The notes beneath the pieces were generated by a model. It worked only from the letters and a program-made list of their open reading frames with translations. It was not told the origin of the DNA and did no database searches. DNA of 64,000 bases, taken from contig SSBO01000014.1 in the NCBI GenBank assembly GCA_005281725.1, positions 1,835,292-1,899,291 on the forward strand. Reading direction: 5' to 3'. Each line of letters begins with the position of its first letter. Position 1 is the stretch's first letter. The translations under genes were made by a program, and so were the position numbers. Of this stretch, positions 13,106 through 26,600 are shown piece by piece. This DNA is from Wuchereria bancrofti (Eukaryota; Nematoda; Chromadorea; Rhabditida; Onchocercidae).

Positions 13106-14683
13106 TGATGCATTTTTGAGTAGTGCATGCATTTGCAATTGCTAAAGAATAATGTGAATCAACCAACGTCTGTAGATTCTTTGGATATTTTTGTCCTTGC
13201 ATTAAAGTTCGAAATTTATTTAATTTTTAGTTTACACTTTTGCTGCAGTTGTAAAAAAACACTTTCATAGTTTACTAAATCAAAGAATCACATTACTTGG
13301 CTGCTTCTTTTGGCTAAAAAAAGGCCTTATAAATTAAGGCAGATTTACATCCTTTACCACTGTTTTATGATTCTTTAACTTATTTAAAATTCTTTGGCAC
13401 AAATAAGCAGCACTAAGTGTTTTTATACATTTTATCACAATAGCATTTAAATTTGATTATTTTCGTTAATGGCATTTAACTTCATAATTTCTCCCTTTTT
13501 TTCTTCTTTAAATTATTGAATTATTTGCTTTGAAGGTTTTTACCGTATTGCTTGAACCTTTAAAGCATTTTAAATATTTCAGTTTTCATTTTCTACCAGT
13601 TATTTTCATTTTAATATTGTGATCAAATTTTCTTTTCCTCTCATATTTTCAATCTATTACCATTTTTTATACAAATAAATTTCAAATGTTGCAATGAAAA
13701 ATGTTAAGTTAAACTTTTATGATGATTTCATGTTTACTGCTTACTATTAAATGGAATGAAACAATGTGACATCAACTGACGCTTCCCGTTAGTTAATGAC
13801 TTTTCAATTTAAACTTTTATGATGATTTTATGGCTAATGCTTACTTCTAAATTTTGCTAATAATTGTTTACCTGCTGATTTCTTTCTTAAAAATAACTTA
13901 TTTCATCCATAGACAATAGATCACATCAAATGCCACTGTCTAACACAATTATCTGACGACGAACTTTCCACATTTCCCTTTCAATTTCTGTTACTTTGTT
14001 TCATCATAAACATTCTAATTAATTCTATTGTTAATTGATTTATTTTTACTATTTAAATAATTAATACAATCATTCTTTATGCAGCAAATAGTTTGTTCAT
14101 ATTGTCACTTTAATTAATGCACAATTTTAGAATCATAACAGTCTTTCTTTGTATATTTTATTTTGCTTATCTCATTTTAAATTCGATTTTTTTTTTAGAT
14201 ATTTCATTTTGTTATTGCATCTTAAATCTTTTTAATACATCTGAACCATTAGTCTTTATGAATTGCCGACTACTTGCGTGATAAGCGATCACCTGTTTCA
14301 GACCTATCTGATGCATTAATTGTGGTACTTCTCGACGAATTCATTAATTACTTTGTTTTTATGAAAATTCTGAGATAGAAATTAATGTTTATTTATTGAA
14401 ATTTCTAACATTGCGTGCTGAAATATTGGCTATTACTACCGCTACTGCTACTACTATTACTGTTATTTCTTTTGAAAATATTATTATCATTACTGCTGCC
14501 ATAATTATTAAAATATTACAACTTCTGTTCACTACAGCAAATTCCATTTTATACTATTAATATTCGTCTTTACTTTTTTTTTTATTTTTATTTTCGTCCC
14601 AAAACAATTCCCTTACTCCTATAATTTGATTTATTAAATAATAAATTGGGAAATTTGTCAAAAAAGAAAAAAATTAAATCGAA

Positions 14684-17600
14684 ATGCCATGGTGCTGTGG
14701 CTTAGCAAATAGTGGCGGAACAACATCAACTGCTCTTATCACTTCGGATAGTGATAATATCACCCAACAATCACTAAGTGTTGCAAATACAACTGGAACA
14801 ACTAGACGGAAATCATTAATTATATCTGATAATTTTGGTCCAATGCTTCTACAGCCAAAGAAAATGGTTAGATCAATTTTGTTTGTTAATTATATCATTC
14901 AATTTAAAAACAATTTTATTTGATAATTAACGGTTCCATTGCTATCATTTATTAAAAATTTGCCACTAATTCTGAAAAGGAAGCAAAAAAGGAGCAAAGA
15001 GTAAGATAAAAAGTGAAATTTAGAAAGTTATAAATTAATTGATTGTCTGTCAGAAGTTCAATTCTTCTTTATAGTTTTAAACTGCATGAAAAGCATCGAT
15101 TGAAACTTAATTAATTGAAAAATGAGTTTAATTGAAATGAAACAGTTCTTAATTAATTATTGTATCGAAGTAAAGAAGATAAAGAGATAAAGAAATATCT
15201 TGACAGTAGGAGAACGGTAAATTTTTACTTTGCTGAATAAGCGAGTAAAAAAAATTGGTTGGCATATTTCTGGAAGGTAATCAATTTACACAAACAGTTA
15301 ATAAGTTAACTTCATTTTTGTTTTTTTGTATGTTAAAATGTAATACATTTGTTTTACTTTAAATTCGTATAATCATTTTTGATAACAAATACCAATAAAT
15401 ATAATTAAACTATGTGTTCAGATTATAGAAACGAGAGGAAGCCTGAAGCCTGAATTATTAAAAAGCCTGAAATATTAGTTAAGGATAGGAAGAGAGAAGG
15501 CGATACATATCTTATAACCCAATCATTGTTTTAATCAAGCATTATTGCCATTGAAAGAGGTGAAAAGCACTGAATAAAATTATGGCAGTCTGCGATATGA
15601 AAAATTGATTGAAAATTTGCTTTCCTAAAGATCTTTCTTCCAAAAAGTTGAAATGTTGGATAGGAAATGAAATTGCAACTGATGAAATGCGTTCGTCAAT
15701 ATTGAAACTTATCATTTAATTATTTCATTTTCTATGTTTATTCTCTCTATTACTAATATCATTAATATAAAGTCTCGATCCTAGCAAAACCCCGCCATCT
15801 GGGAGTTTTTACCCCGCTCGCTATTACTAATATCACTGGTTTGAATTTGATCTCAGCACAATATTATTGTTTTTATTTCTATTTTTATTTTTTACCATTA
15901 TTACTTTTATTATTATTACTATTATTATTTATAATTATAGTTAAAATAATATAAGTTATTGGATAAATGCATAATTTAATTAAACTTTGTCTTATTTTCT
16001 CATTTTTAGTTTTTTCCGATAATTATCGATTACTTACTTACTTTTATTTCAAAACATATCGTAGAAATTTCTTACCCTGTACTTTCTCTCTTTCCCGCTT
16101 TAGCCAACATATTAATTATGTCAGTAATTGAAACTAATAGTAATTATTGTTTTTGTAGACACTGTTTAAAAAATATTTCATTGCTTATTTCTTCATTTTT
16201 TCTCTTTTTGTTGAACTAATAGTACAATGTTTGAATTGCTGTAAGTCAGAAGTATGATAAAGTATCCTTCCGTTTGGTATTTTTTATGGATAAAGCATCT
16301 CGCACTCTCTCAAACACCGATAGCGCCCCGCTTTCTCTCAAACACGTCTTGCTATACCGATAGCGCCCCGCTTTCTCTCAAACACGTCTTGCTATACCGA
16401 TAGCGTCCCGCTTTCTCTCAAACACGTCTTGCTATACCGATAGCGTCCCGCTTTCTCTCAAACACGTCTTGCTATACCGATAGCGTCCCGCTTTCTCTCA
16501 AACACGTCTTACCAGTTCTCTTTTCTGTTCTTTTCCCTTTTCTTAAATTAAAATTGTACTGAAATAGAACATTGAATAAAACAAATGTAAAAGAAACAAA
16601 AAACGAAGAGCAAAAAGGAAAAATTAAAAGATTGACGACAACTAGAAAATTTGCTTTCAGTTTTCAGTTATGTGAGTTTTACATATTGCGAATAGAAGTA
16701 GCAATGACACGCAGATGCGAATGATTGCTTGATGCATGCATGCATGCATGCATCTACTCTTCACTGAGAAATGCAATCAACTGAAGTGAATTATGCATAA
16801 GTTAGTCTCGTTTAACGAGAGAGATATAAAGAAAAAAGTTATGAAATGAACCAATGGGTGAAATGATGAAAAAGTAAGTCGCTAAGTGAATGGGAGAAAA
16901 TGATACTTGATAGTATTCCGATAACTGGCTAGAATGGCCTGGCTCAAATGTCATCTGAATTATTCCTAATTATTACTTCCTTTCTTGCTCCTTCAGCTTT
17001 TCATGAACTCAAAATTACAAAGAGGGGAGAGAAGAATTCTCATTATTTATTCCTGATAGCAGATGAAATCGGATATCAACGAGATTAATATGCGTAGAAC
17101 TGATAAGTGATAGTAGTAATGATAAAAAAGCTATAATGGTGGTTGTTATTGTTGTCAGTACTGGTATGTTATTATCAATATCACTATTGTTATTGTTGCT
17201 GCTATTTACTATTTTTATTAATTATTATTATTAATATTATATTATTATTGTCATTATTATTATTATCGATTATATGGCTGTAGTTAACAAAATCAGATAA
17301 TACATCTCTAGTTTGCAATACTGAAAATATAACTTTATCTTCCATCTTGTATTTCGGGAATTATAGAATAAAAAGTATGTGGTAATCCGAATTTTGACAG
17401 TTTCACAATCCCAAAATATAGAAATTATAGTAATTTATTTGTAAAAGCTTATGATTATTAAATAGAATTTTAGACAAAGTTTTTTTGGGAGTTTTGTTTT
17501 TTCTGTTCAAATCATAATGAAATGGAAGAAATTTATTTTTTGTTTCTTTTTCATTGTTACTTCTAATTCATTCTCTTTGATAGGAAGGAATTTTCTGAAT

Positions 17601-20600
17601 TTTATTGCTATCTTCGTTATTCTAACAAACAAACATTTAAGAAAGAAAAGCAAACGAATTTATATTTAATAGAATTTCACATATTTATAATATCACTGAT
17701 CTTCCATTCAAGAATTAGTGCACATCAATTGGACATCAACCAATCAATTAATCAATACTTTGCATATTTCAGTATTAAATTTTGGTAAATATCAGACTGT
17801 TTGGATAAAGGTAATTTTTCCTTTTCATTTTCATCATTTTCAACCAAATATTTGCAAATAGATGAAATGAAAGATGATAAAGGCGAGAAAATACTTCATG
17901 TGTTGGAGGAAAGATACTTTTTTTTATTAAAATTGACGAAAACATCATTTTAATGTTTCTCAGATGCGAAATTATTATAACTATCTTATAGATCCTAATC
18001 GGGTATTCTCTCTCTCTTTCTCCCGCCACGAAATTATTTTCCTTAGAGAAGTTCCACGGTATATGGAATTGTTTTTAACTATCTTTGCTAAGAAGTCTCT
18101 TGAAAGTGAAAAGTAAAGGACTTTTCAGGTTTAAAGAACTTGGAATTACGGGAAAAGCTAAGGATTACCTGTAATGTGAGGATTGCTTACCTGTAATGTG
18201 TCATATTTTATTTGCTGGAAATTTTCTTCCATCGTTCTTTTTTTTTCTCTTTTCATTTTTGCTATTTGAATTGAGGGAAGAAAGCGAAGGAAGAGAAAGA
18301 CTATGAAATGCACATGCGAATATTTCATCTTTTTGTTTTGAAAGCCTTAACGATAAATTTTCATTATAATACCTACAGAAATTATTAGGAATTATAGGTA
18401 AGTTATTCTAACAACGGATGAACAGTAGCTGTGGTATATATGGTATTTAATTTGAAAATAAATAAAAAGTTTAAATGTCAAAAGATTAATAGAAAAGGAC
18501 AGCAAATGATACTATGCGTATCTTTGTTAACATATTTTTTATATTTTAATTATTAATCATTCATGTTTACTATTTTAATTGTTTAGGTATTCTAATTCAG
18601 TATTTTTTGTTTACGAATAAAAAAGAGGAAATGAATTTAATATGGAAAAATAATGAGTTGTTGTAGTATAAAATACCAAATGCAATTTAAAAAATATGAA
18701 AATCAAAAAAAAAAGAGAAAAAATAGAATACATTTTGAATAAATAATCACATGTTTTGTTCATTAATCATTCATGTTTACCACGGAAATGATCTTTGAAT
18801 TTTTAGCATAGTGAAACTTTGAAATCTAAAAATGCCAAGTGGAATTTGGTTGACAAGAGGGAAAGGAAATGATGTAATTTAAATAAGTGAGAAATATATT
18901 TCATTAGTTTACTTTATTTTTATTCTTTCACAATAAATTGAGGCTCAATATCTCATTAGGTATTCAAAATAAGAAATAGTCAAAACTTTGAATGAAATTA
19001 ACTGGAAATAAGAAAAAGAAAAGGAATTAAATGAATGATTAAGTACTAAAGGAATAGAAAATTGTTGTGATGCGTTTAAAATTGATTACCACTGAGAAAA
19101 TATCAATTTCATCAGAAAAAGGAAGGAAAATTTTTGAGTGTTTCGATTGATCAATGATAAAAAGGGCGATGAAAAAGAGGATGAAAGTATTGAATGGAAG
19201 AAAACAATTTAATGACATAGCAAAATATATCGCACATCATTTTAATTACTATCTAAAAAAGATTCAAACAAAATATCATAAAGCCAAAATGCTAAATTTA
19301 TGTGAATTCAGTAGCTAAACTAATTTATATTACTATATATTGTGAACGGATGATGTCATCAAAAATTGTCATTAACATTTTGAAATCGTCCAACTTTGTG
19401 TACAAAAATGTTCAGCAATGAATTTGTGCACTTGAACTTTAAATGACCCTTAAGTATGGATTGAAAATGTGAGAAAAAAGAAACTTAGTGTGTGATTCAT
19501 TCATTCTAATTACTTTTTTTCTTTGCAAGCAATGACATTTTATTACTATAAGACTGGAAATGTTTTTTTTTTTCTTTTAAACATCGAATGAAAAGTATAA
19601 ACAAATGGGAAATAAAATGATTTCTATGAGAAAAAATGAGCAGCAATAATTAAAAAGAAAGAAAAGAAAGCAATCAATAATACATCAAATTATTTATGAA
19701 ATGATAAAAGTAATTTTAAAAAATGGAAACAAATCAGCAAAAATATTTAATTTAATAATTATAATCACTTCTTGATCTTTTCTTTTGCAGTCTTAATAGA
19801 GAATCCTATTGGAAGTCATAAAGATTGCTTCTTATTAAAAAAAAACTTTGTTTCCTAAATATCTTTTCACAAATTTAATAATTACTTATTACCCACTATC
19901 GCTATGATATGATCAGTTTGTTTTTGAAACTTCTATTGCCTTAGCAACTTAAATTTATTTCTAAAAAATTAATGTAGACTAAACGACTTCCGAATTTTGT
20001 TTTTCTTTAAATTTGCTAATTGGTATAAATCATTTCTAGTTCTTCAAAAATACCGATAAAAAAACGAAAGCATTTTAATTTACTCCCACTCTCTCTCCCT
20101 CCCTCCCTCTCTCTCTATCTACCTGTTTATTTGTCTATTCCTCTTTCCCTGTATCTTTAAATCAACAACACTTGATTTGTACACCTTACTAAAACGATTA
20201 AAATAAATGAAGTTTGAGAGGAAAGTAAACAGTAATTGTTGTTTTTTGTTAGTAAAAACTTGTTTCATCTTTTCATTTATTAAAAAAAAGTAAAAAATAA
20301 AAAGTGGAAAAACTAAACTGTGAAAAAATATATTCCAAAAAAAAATTAAATTATATTTTCTATAAATTATAACAAAAAACTGTTTCTTCATTCATTAATT
20401 TTAAAAGTTCACAACAATTCTTTCAATTCTATCTTTACCCTAAATAAACATTATCAACAATTTTAATGATTTAAAAAAAAGACTTACGTAAATGTTAATA
20501 ACGTATTTGTAAATATACGTGTAAATGAATGAATAGTTGTATTTGTTGTCTTAAATAAACATTCATTTATGTTATTAACGTAAAGGTATCATATAACATC

Positions 20601-23600
20601 TTACTAATAATAATTAATAATAATAATAATAATAAACATTTGAATTGATCTTATAAATAAAAATTTTTCATTCTATAATATGGAAAAATGAATCAAAGTT
20701 AGCTAAGATATATTAGAAACATCAATAAATAATAATAAGGCGCAATGGAGCAGACAGTAGTTTGAATGTTTGATTAAATGGCTGAATCTTATTGATCTGT
20801 CGTTTATTGATTGAATCATATCATTTCTTGAAGTATATATAGCAGATATTTTGTGTAAAAGAAGCTACTTAGTTTAGTTTAGCTTGCTTTACTTACTTGA
20901 TTTGACTTGACTTGGCTTGGTTTGGCTTGGCTTCATATATTCTAGAAACTTAAAATATTTAAACAAAATAAAAGTCTAAAACGAAATTTCTTGTAGGCAT
21001 TGTTCGTAACAGCAAATCGGCAACCAATTGATTGTCTTTTTATTGAAAATCTTCGATCAAATGGATGGCAAGTATGCTATTTCTTATTTTCTTTCTTTTT
21101 TCTTCTTCTCATTTTAATTTAAAATTTTAAAAGCAAAAAATTATAATTTATTTTATGACTTTTTCTCTTTCAATTTTCTTCAGGTTGTTAAAGCAACGGC
21201 AGGTATTGCAGAAGGTAGTTACCAACAACAAAAACCACTGCTGGTTCTGGTGGATATTCGACTACCTGATATTGCTACCTTTGCCAAGTAACTCAATTTA
21301 TCATCACATTAAAAAAGCTAACTTTTTTCTTAATTTCATTAATTCTTCACGGGGTATTTTTCTCGATTAATTTCTTCAAATGCAACTGTTGGTTAAATTT
21401 TCGATTTTTAAGGAAATAAATTAGCAGAGCTATTTAAATTGTTAATCAGTTTCAGTCGTTGTTTTCATTTTTTAAATTCATTAAAAGAGTTAGGATCAAA
21501 TTTTCTTGTGTTGTTTAAAATATCTAATTTGAATAGTGCAGTAAACACAGTAAAGCTATTTTGACTTATCGGAACAAGTCTTGTGGATTAGAAGTTTTCT
21601 GGAAATTAAATTTAATAAATGTTTCGAAAATTTAGTAAAAAATTATGAAAGAAAACTTTTTAAGTAGTCCTAATTATGAGAGCATTTAATTCTTTGTTTT
21701 CATTTTTTCCTTTGGCTTAAAAGTTGTGATTTACAATTGAAGAACGATGCATTGCCTTCCAACATCTGACGAAGTTTTTTTCGCTGCATTATCAGACAGG
21801 TAATTCATGCTTTCCCCACTTTTATATTTTAATATTATGCAACATTTCGAAAAAATCCTTCATTTTAAAAATATGACTGAAAACTTTTTTGAATTTTTAG
21901 TTTTCTGAATTTTTATGAATAATTTTGCTTTTCATTAAAGTAATTTCAGGATGGTATCCGAAAAACGTAGGCGTTGGCTTTCACAATTTAGCCTTTGCCA
22001 CGTAAGTTTTTCGTACATTGACATTTTAACAGATAGATGAACTTTATAATAAAGTAACATTTAAGAGTTTCACAGCATTTTTTTTTTCTGTTTTCTTATC
22101 GAAATTCGCATTTTAATCATAAATTCTTCTTCTTTGACATCAATTTTACATTCATAAGTATATTAGATACAACACTGAATTAAGTATATGCACTGTTAGA
22201 TTAAGTATATTAGGTGATTGTCCCATAAAAATTGTGACTTAAAATAAGTCAATAAATAAGAAATTAAAAATAACTATTAAATTCAACAATTATCACATAT
22301 ATCTGATATTTGTCATACTTATTAATATTGACTTTGTAAATGATGCTAAAATTATACGTATTAGTAAGTTCATTTTCACGTAAAGTCATTTTCAGGTTTT
22401 CGTGTCAACGTCAACGGACATTTCCCTATGCGAATTATTCGCACGCCTTGCGAATCGTTTGCGTGCTACTCCTGCCATATTTGCTGTCCTGGACGAGGTA
22501 CCATCATTAGCCATGCTAAAATTTCAAAGCTTTACTTTATATTTTCATTTTATGAGGTATAATATTACATAATTAAATGAAATAAATAATTGCAGTAATC
22601 CTTTCAATTACGATATTAGCAACGAATGAAGAAACAAAGTAGTAAACGGTTAATTGTGCATTAGCGATAAGTAAACCATAATTACGACTATTTACCTTAA
22701 ATTGGGCATAAGTACCTTTACAGGTATGTCAACCAATTAAAATATGTGACAGTGCTTTAACTGTGCAATACATAAATCGCGCTTATGAAACAAACACTGG
22801 TTTCAAGCGGTGAGTTATATGGTAATCGCACCGTATGACAGAATTCATGATGGCATCACTATGCTTACATTACTGTATGGTAGTACGGTATGCCTAAATG
22901 AAAAAATTGCACAGTACACTATCAGTGACGACTCTAAGTAACTGAATTCACAAAAAATTTTGAAATTTGGAAGTAATTTATGCGGTAGATTTGAATATGA
23001 TGGAATATAAGCTTAAATACTTGTTATTTACGTGATAAAATAAACGTGATGGAATGAATATTTGATGAGATTTCATAATTTTCCGCATTAAGGAGTGAAG
23101 TACTCGGCACGAAATCATCCGACATTCGACGGAAATCATTGCAGCAAAAATATTCAATCCGATCGAAAGATTTTATTACAGTAACATCAACAGAAGGTGA
23201 AATTACCCGAAAAGAAAGTAATGAATGGCAATGTATACAAATACCTGGAAGTTCTACTAGGTTAATAAAGATTAGCATGTTTACAATCTTCTCAAAATGT
23301 CGGCAATATTATCAGCTTAACCTAATTAATTAGCACCAGACACACCATTAAATCATAACCTTAATCTTTCCAGCAGTAATAACTTTTCCCAATTACTACT
23401 TTATATCATTGGGTAATTTAATTCAAAATAATTTATTTTTCAAAAATTTAATATATACATTATGTTTATGCTTAAAGTAATACACTCGTTAAAGTAATGT
23501 CTCAATGGAAGATGGCAAAAGTTACTGCACAGTTTGTTGGGATGACTAATGATATATGCAAATGGAAGGAAAACTTCTTAAACTTATTTTGCTTACAGCC

Positions 23601-26600
23601 AACAATTTGTTTACTTGAAACGAAATAGCGGTGATTCGGTGACGCTTCATACTAATACATCGATACGAAGTGAGCGATCACAAACAGGGCTAGTCGATGC
23701 ACCTATCAGTGAGGTAAATTTCTACCTATAAAGGTATTAATTATTTCCTTTCTCCCATTTTATTTATAATTTGATTTTTTGTTTTCTTTTTTTGTCTTAA
23801 CATTCCATAGGTAATGTTTCTTTTCTTTTCTTCCAAATTTTACGTCATTTACCTTATAATTTAAGTAGTGGCAGTAATATGAATGTTGCTGAAAAAATAT
23901 TGCAGTAACAATATTAGGTCATAATAGAATATAATTTTGCTGAACTTTATGTAAATTAGTATAATTTGATTAGGTTTAAGTAGATTAACACAATTTTTAA
24001 TGGCAAACTGACTCTATTTTGAATAGACTACATACTCTAATCTAATTGATTCTAAATCTCATAAAATAATTCATATTTTGAGGTATTATTCTCTTTACGA
24101 GATGCTATGATGAGAGTAGACGAGCAAACACAACAAATTCTTCGAGATGCAATCAGAGTTAGTAAAATTTACATCATTAATGGAATGCTTACCTGCCTTT
24201 TGGGTATTTCATGTAAGTAAGTGAGTAGGATATCCCTTGGCTAATACCACTTTTTATTATTACTACTGTTTTTGAAGTATGTTTCTGAGCTCATAAAAAG
24301 CGATTCTAAATTTTCCTGCTTGGAAAGCTTTTTAATTTTCAAACTGAAATAATGAAGCGAAGGATTTGAAGATGAAAGATTTTACGTTTAAAAATATTGT
24401 AGCTTTCTAGAGAAGCCCATACTCGATACTTTTCCTTCATATGACAAATTTTCTTAAAATTGATACATTTTATTAATTACTTTCAGAATGAGAGTGGTAT
24501 AATTGAGCAGTATAGTGAATTGGTAAATAAACAATAAATATTAATAATGAAACAAAGCACAATAATGAAAGTAATCAATTAATCAGTGAAATAAGTGAGG
24601 AGTGAGGCCTAGAAATTGAGGAAGTCTAGTCGAAAAGCATAAATTCTTTAACAAACTTGTAAAGATGTGGTGGTTTTCCTCAATTACAGTAGCATATTTT
24701 AGCTGCATAGATTCAAAAAAAAAAAGTAAGATTAAAAGCCAACTAATTTCAGAAAGTTTAATATGCAACAGTAGTAGCTGCTGTTTCATTACTGTTATTA
24801 TCATCGATATCATTCATATATATGAATCAAAATACTGATAATAAGTAATCCTATTGTTATCATACAAATTAAAATTTTTATTCTTTTCTCGTGAAACAGT
24901 GGGTCAATTTCATGAAATGAAATTTAAAATTTGTAGTCAACGATGCAATATGCAATATTAATGAAAACGTATCATAGCACTTATAAGAGAATTTTAATCA
25001 CAGAGATTAACACTTAACTAGGAATTCCAGAATGATTTTATCTTAATTAAAACTTTTACTGAAATTATACTTCCTATCAAGAAATTTCACAATGATTTCC
25101 TTAACTATAAAAATTGGACAAAGTAAATTCTTACTGTTTTAAAACTTATTTAGATTTAGGGTTATATTAGCATGCGGAATTATTTCATTTTCTAACTTAT
25201 TTCATTTGTTCATTTTTAAAAAGTTCCAAATTGAAAAGAACCTTAGCCTTTATGGAATGCACAATTCTCCCAATTCTGTTAATCTTCCTTTGAATTAAAC
25301 TTCGTCGCTTTGTTTTTTCTTTCTATATTAATTAGAAATGTAATTAATCATTTCAGGTGTTATCCTCATCCGAATTATACGCTCCCACAATAACACGTTT
25401 TGGTAATAATGATCGGATAGCAACTGGCTATTATGATGGATTGATACGTGTCAGTTCTTTTTCTCGCTTAAAATATTTTAATATCTGAACTGAATGTTCT
25501 CATTAACATGTAGTGATAATTTAATCGTTGTTATCAGATTATGTTCATGCTACTAAATCTTTACTTATGAGAGAAATCAATGGTCTAACTTATGAGAGAA
25601 ATCATTGGTCTAACTTATGAGAGAAATCAATGGTCTAACTTATGAGAGAAATCATTGGTCTAACTTATGAGAGAAATCACTGGTCTAACTTTCATATTAT
25701 GGGACACCGATCAGTACACTAATAAAATTTTTAATATCAAATTATTATTTACAGATTCATCATATGCCTCGAACTCGAAAACGTTCCGTTGTTGATGCGT
25801 TCAAAGCTAAGCGTAAATCGGATAGTTTTGACGGTTGTCGACGTGTTTCAACAGACGTACACAGTGCTTTACTAAATGATACTCAATGGAATTTTGATAT
25901 TTTATATTTGGAAAGAATTTCTGAAAATCATGCACTTTCGCATTTAGGAATAAAGGTAAACAAGCAAAAATGATGTTTGATTGCAATGACATAATTAAGC
26001 ATTCATCTGTCACAGATTGTAATATAAAATTAAAGACAATGTAGAAAAATAGGAAGAGAGATGGATGGGCTGAATCATACTTACCTTTCAGGTGAGAAAG
26101 TATTGGTACTCAATGAGATAATACATTGCAGGTATTCGAGCGCTGGAAGGTCCATGAGACATTGAAATGTTCCATGGATTTAATCATTCGTTGGTTTGAC
26201 GCCATTGAAGCGCATTATCACGCAGTAAATCCCTATCATAATGCTACCCATGCCGCCGATGTCTTACAGGTTGTTCACTTTTCCGCTTCTCGAATTCAGC
26301 CGTATTATGCAGGAAGATCAGCCGTATTGTGCAGGAAGATAACTGAATATAGTTCTGATTGCTGGGATTGTTAGATTCAGTTCGGGAGGAGTATTTATAA
26401 TTTAAATGTTGCTTTTTTCCTTACTTTATCATTTGCATATGTCTTAGAAGTTTCATTCATATACTGAGAGATCCCAGTAGTTTTATCACTTTATTTGATA
26501 TTCAGTCATATAAGTGATAAGAAAAAACAGAAAAGAAAACTAAAAAAGTCTTTTTTTTTTTCATTTTTTTAAAGGAAAGGAAGGATACTCCGATTGGTAC

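Larger units (their letters stand above)
2313..14683. other. Long AT-rich intergenic stretch
   Basis: No convincing gene is seen in about 12 kb. It holds poly-A/T runs, AAT- and ATT-type triplet runs (6,060-6,110; 8,850-8,910; 12,535-12,640), a GGT/GGC-type triplet run (6,596-6,655) followed by a TATA-like tttatataaaa near 6,672, TGTATG microsatellites, local duplications and a tandem repeat at 11.5 kb. A GC-richer patch lies at 12,255-12,400. It presumably contains the upstream regulatory DNA of the PDE8-type gene, but no specific site can be assigned. Confidence 0.6.
14867..20996 (+). other. Large first intron of the PDE8-type gene
   Basis: A 6.1-kb AT-rich intron, by far the longest in this gene. 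It holds a 40-base tandem repeat (16.3 kb), a GCAT microsatellite, ATT triplet runs near 15,890 and 17,160-17,270, and a CT-rich tract near 20,090-20,115. No internal exon was found, though an alternative first exon closer to 20,997 cannot be excluded. Confidence 0.6.
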
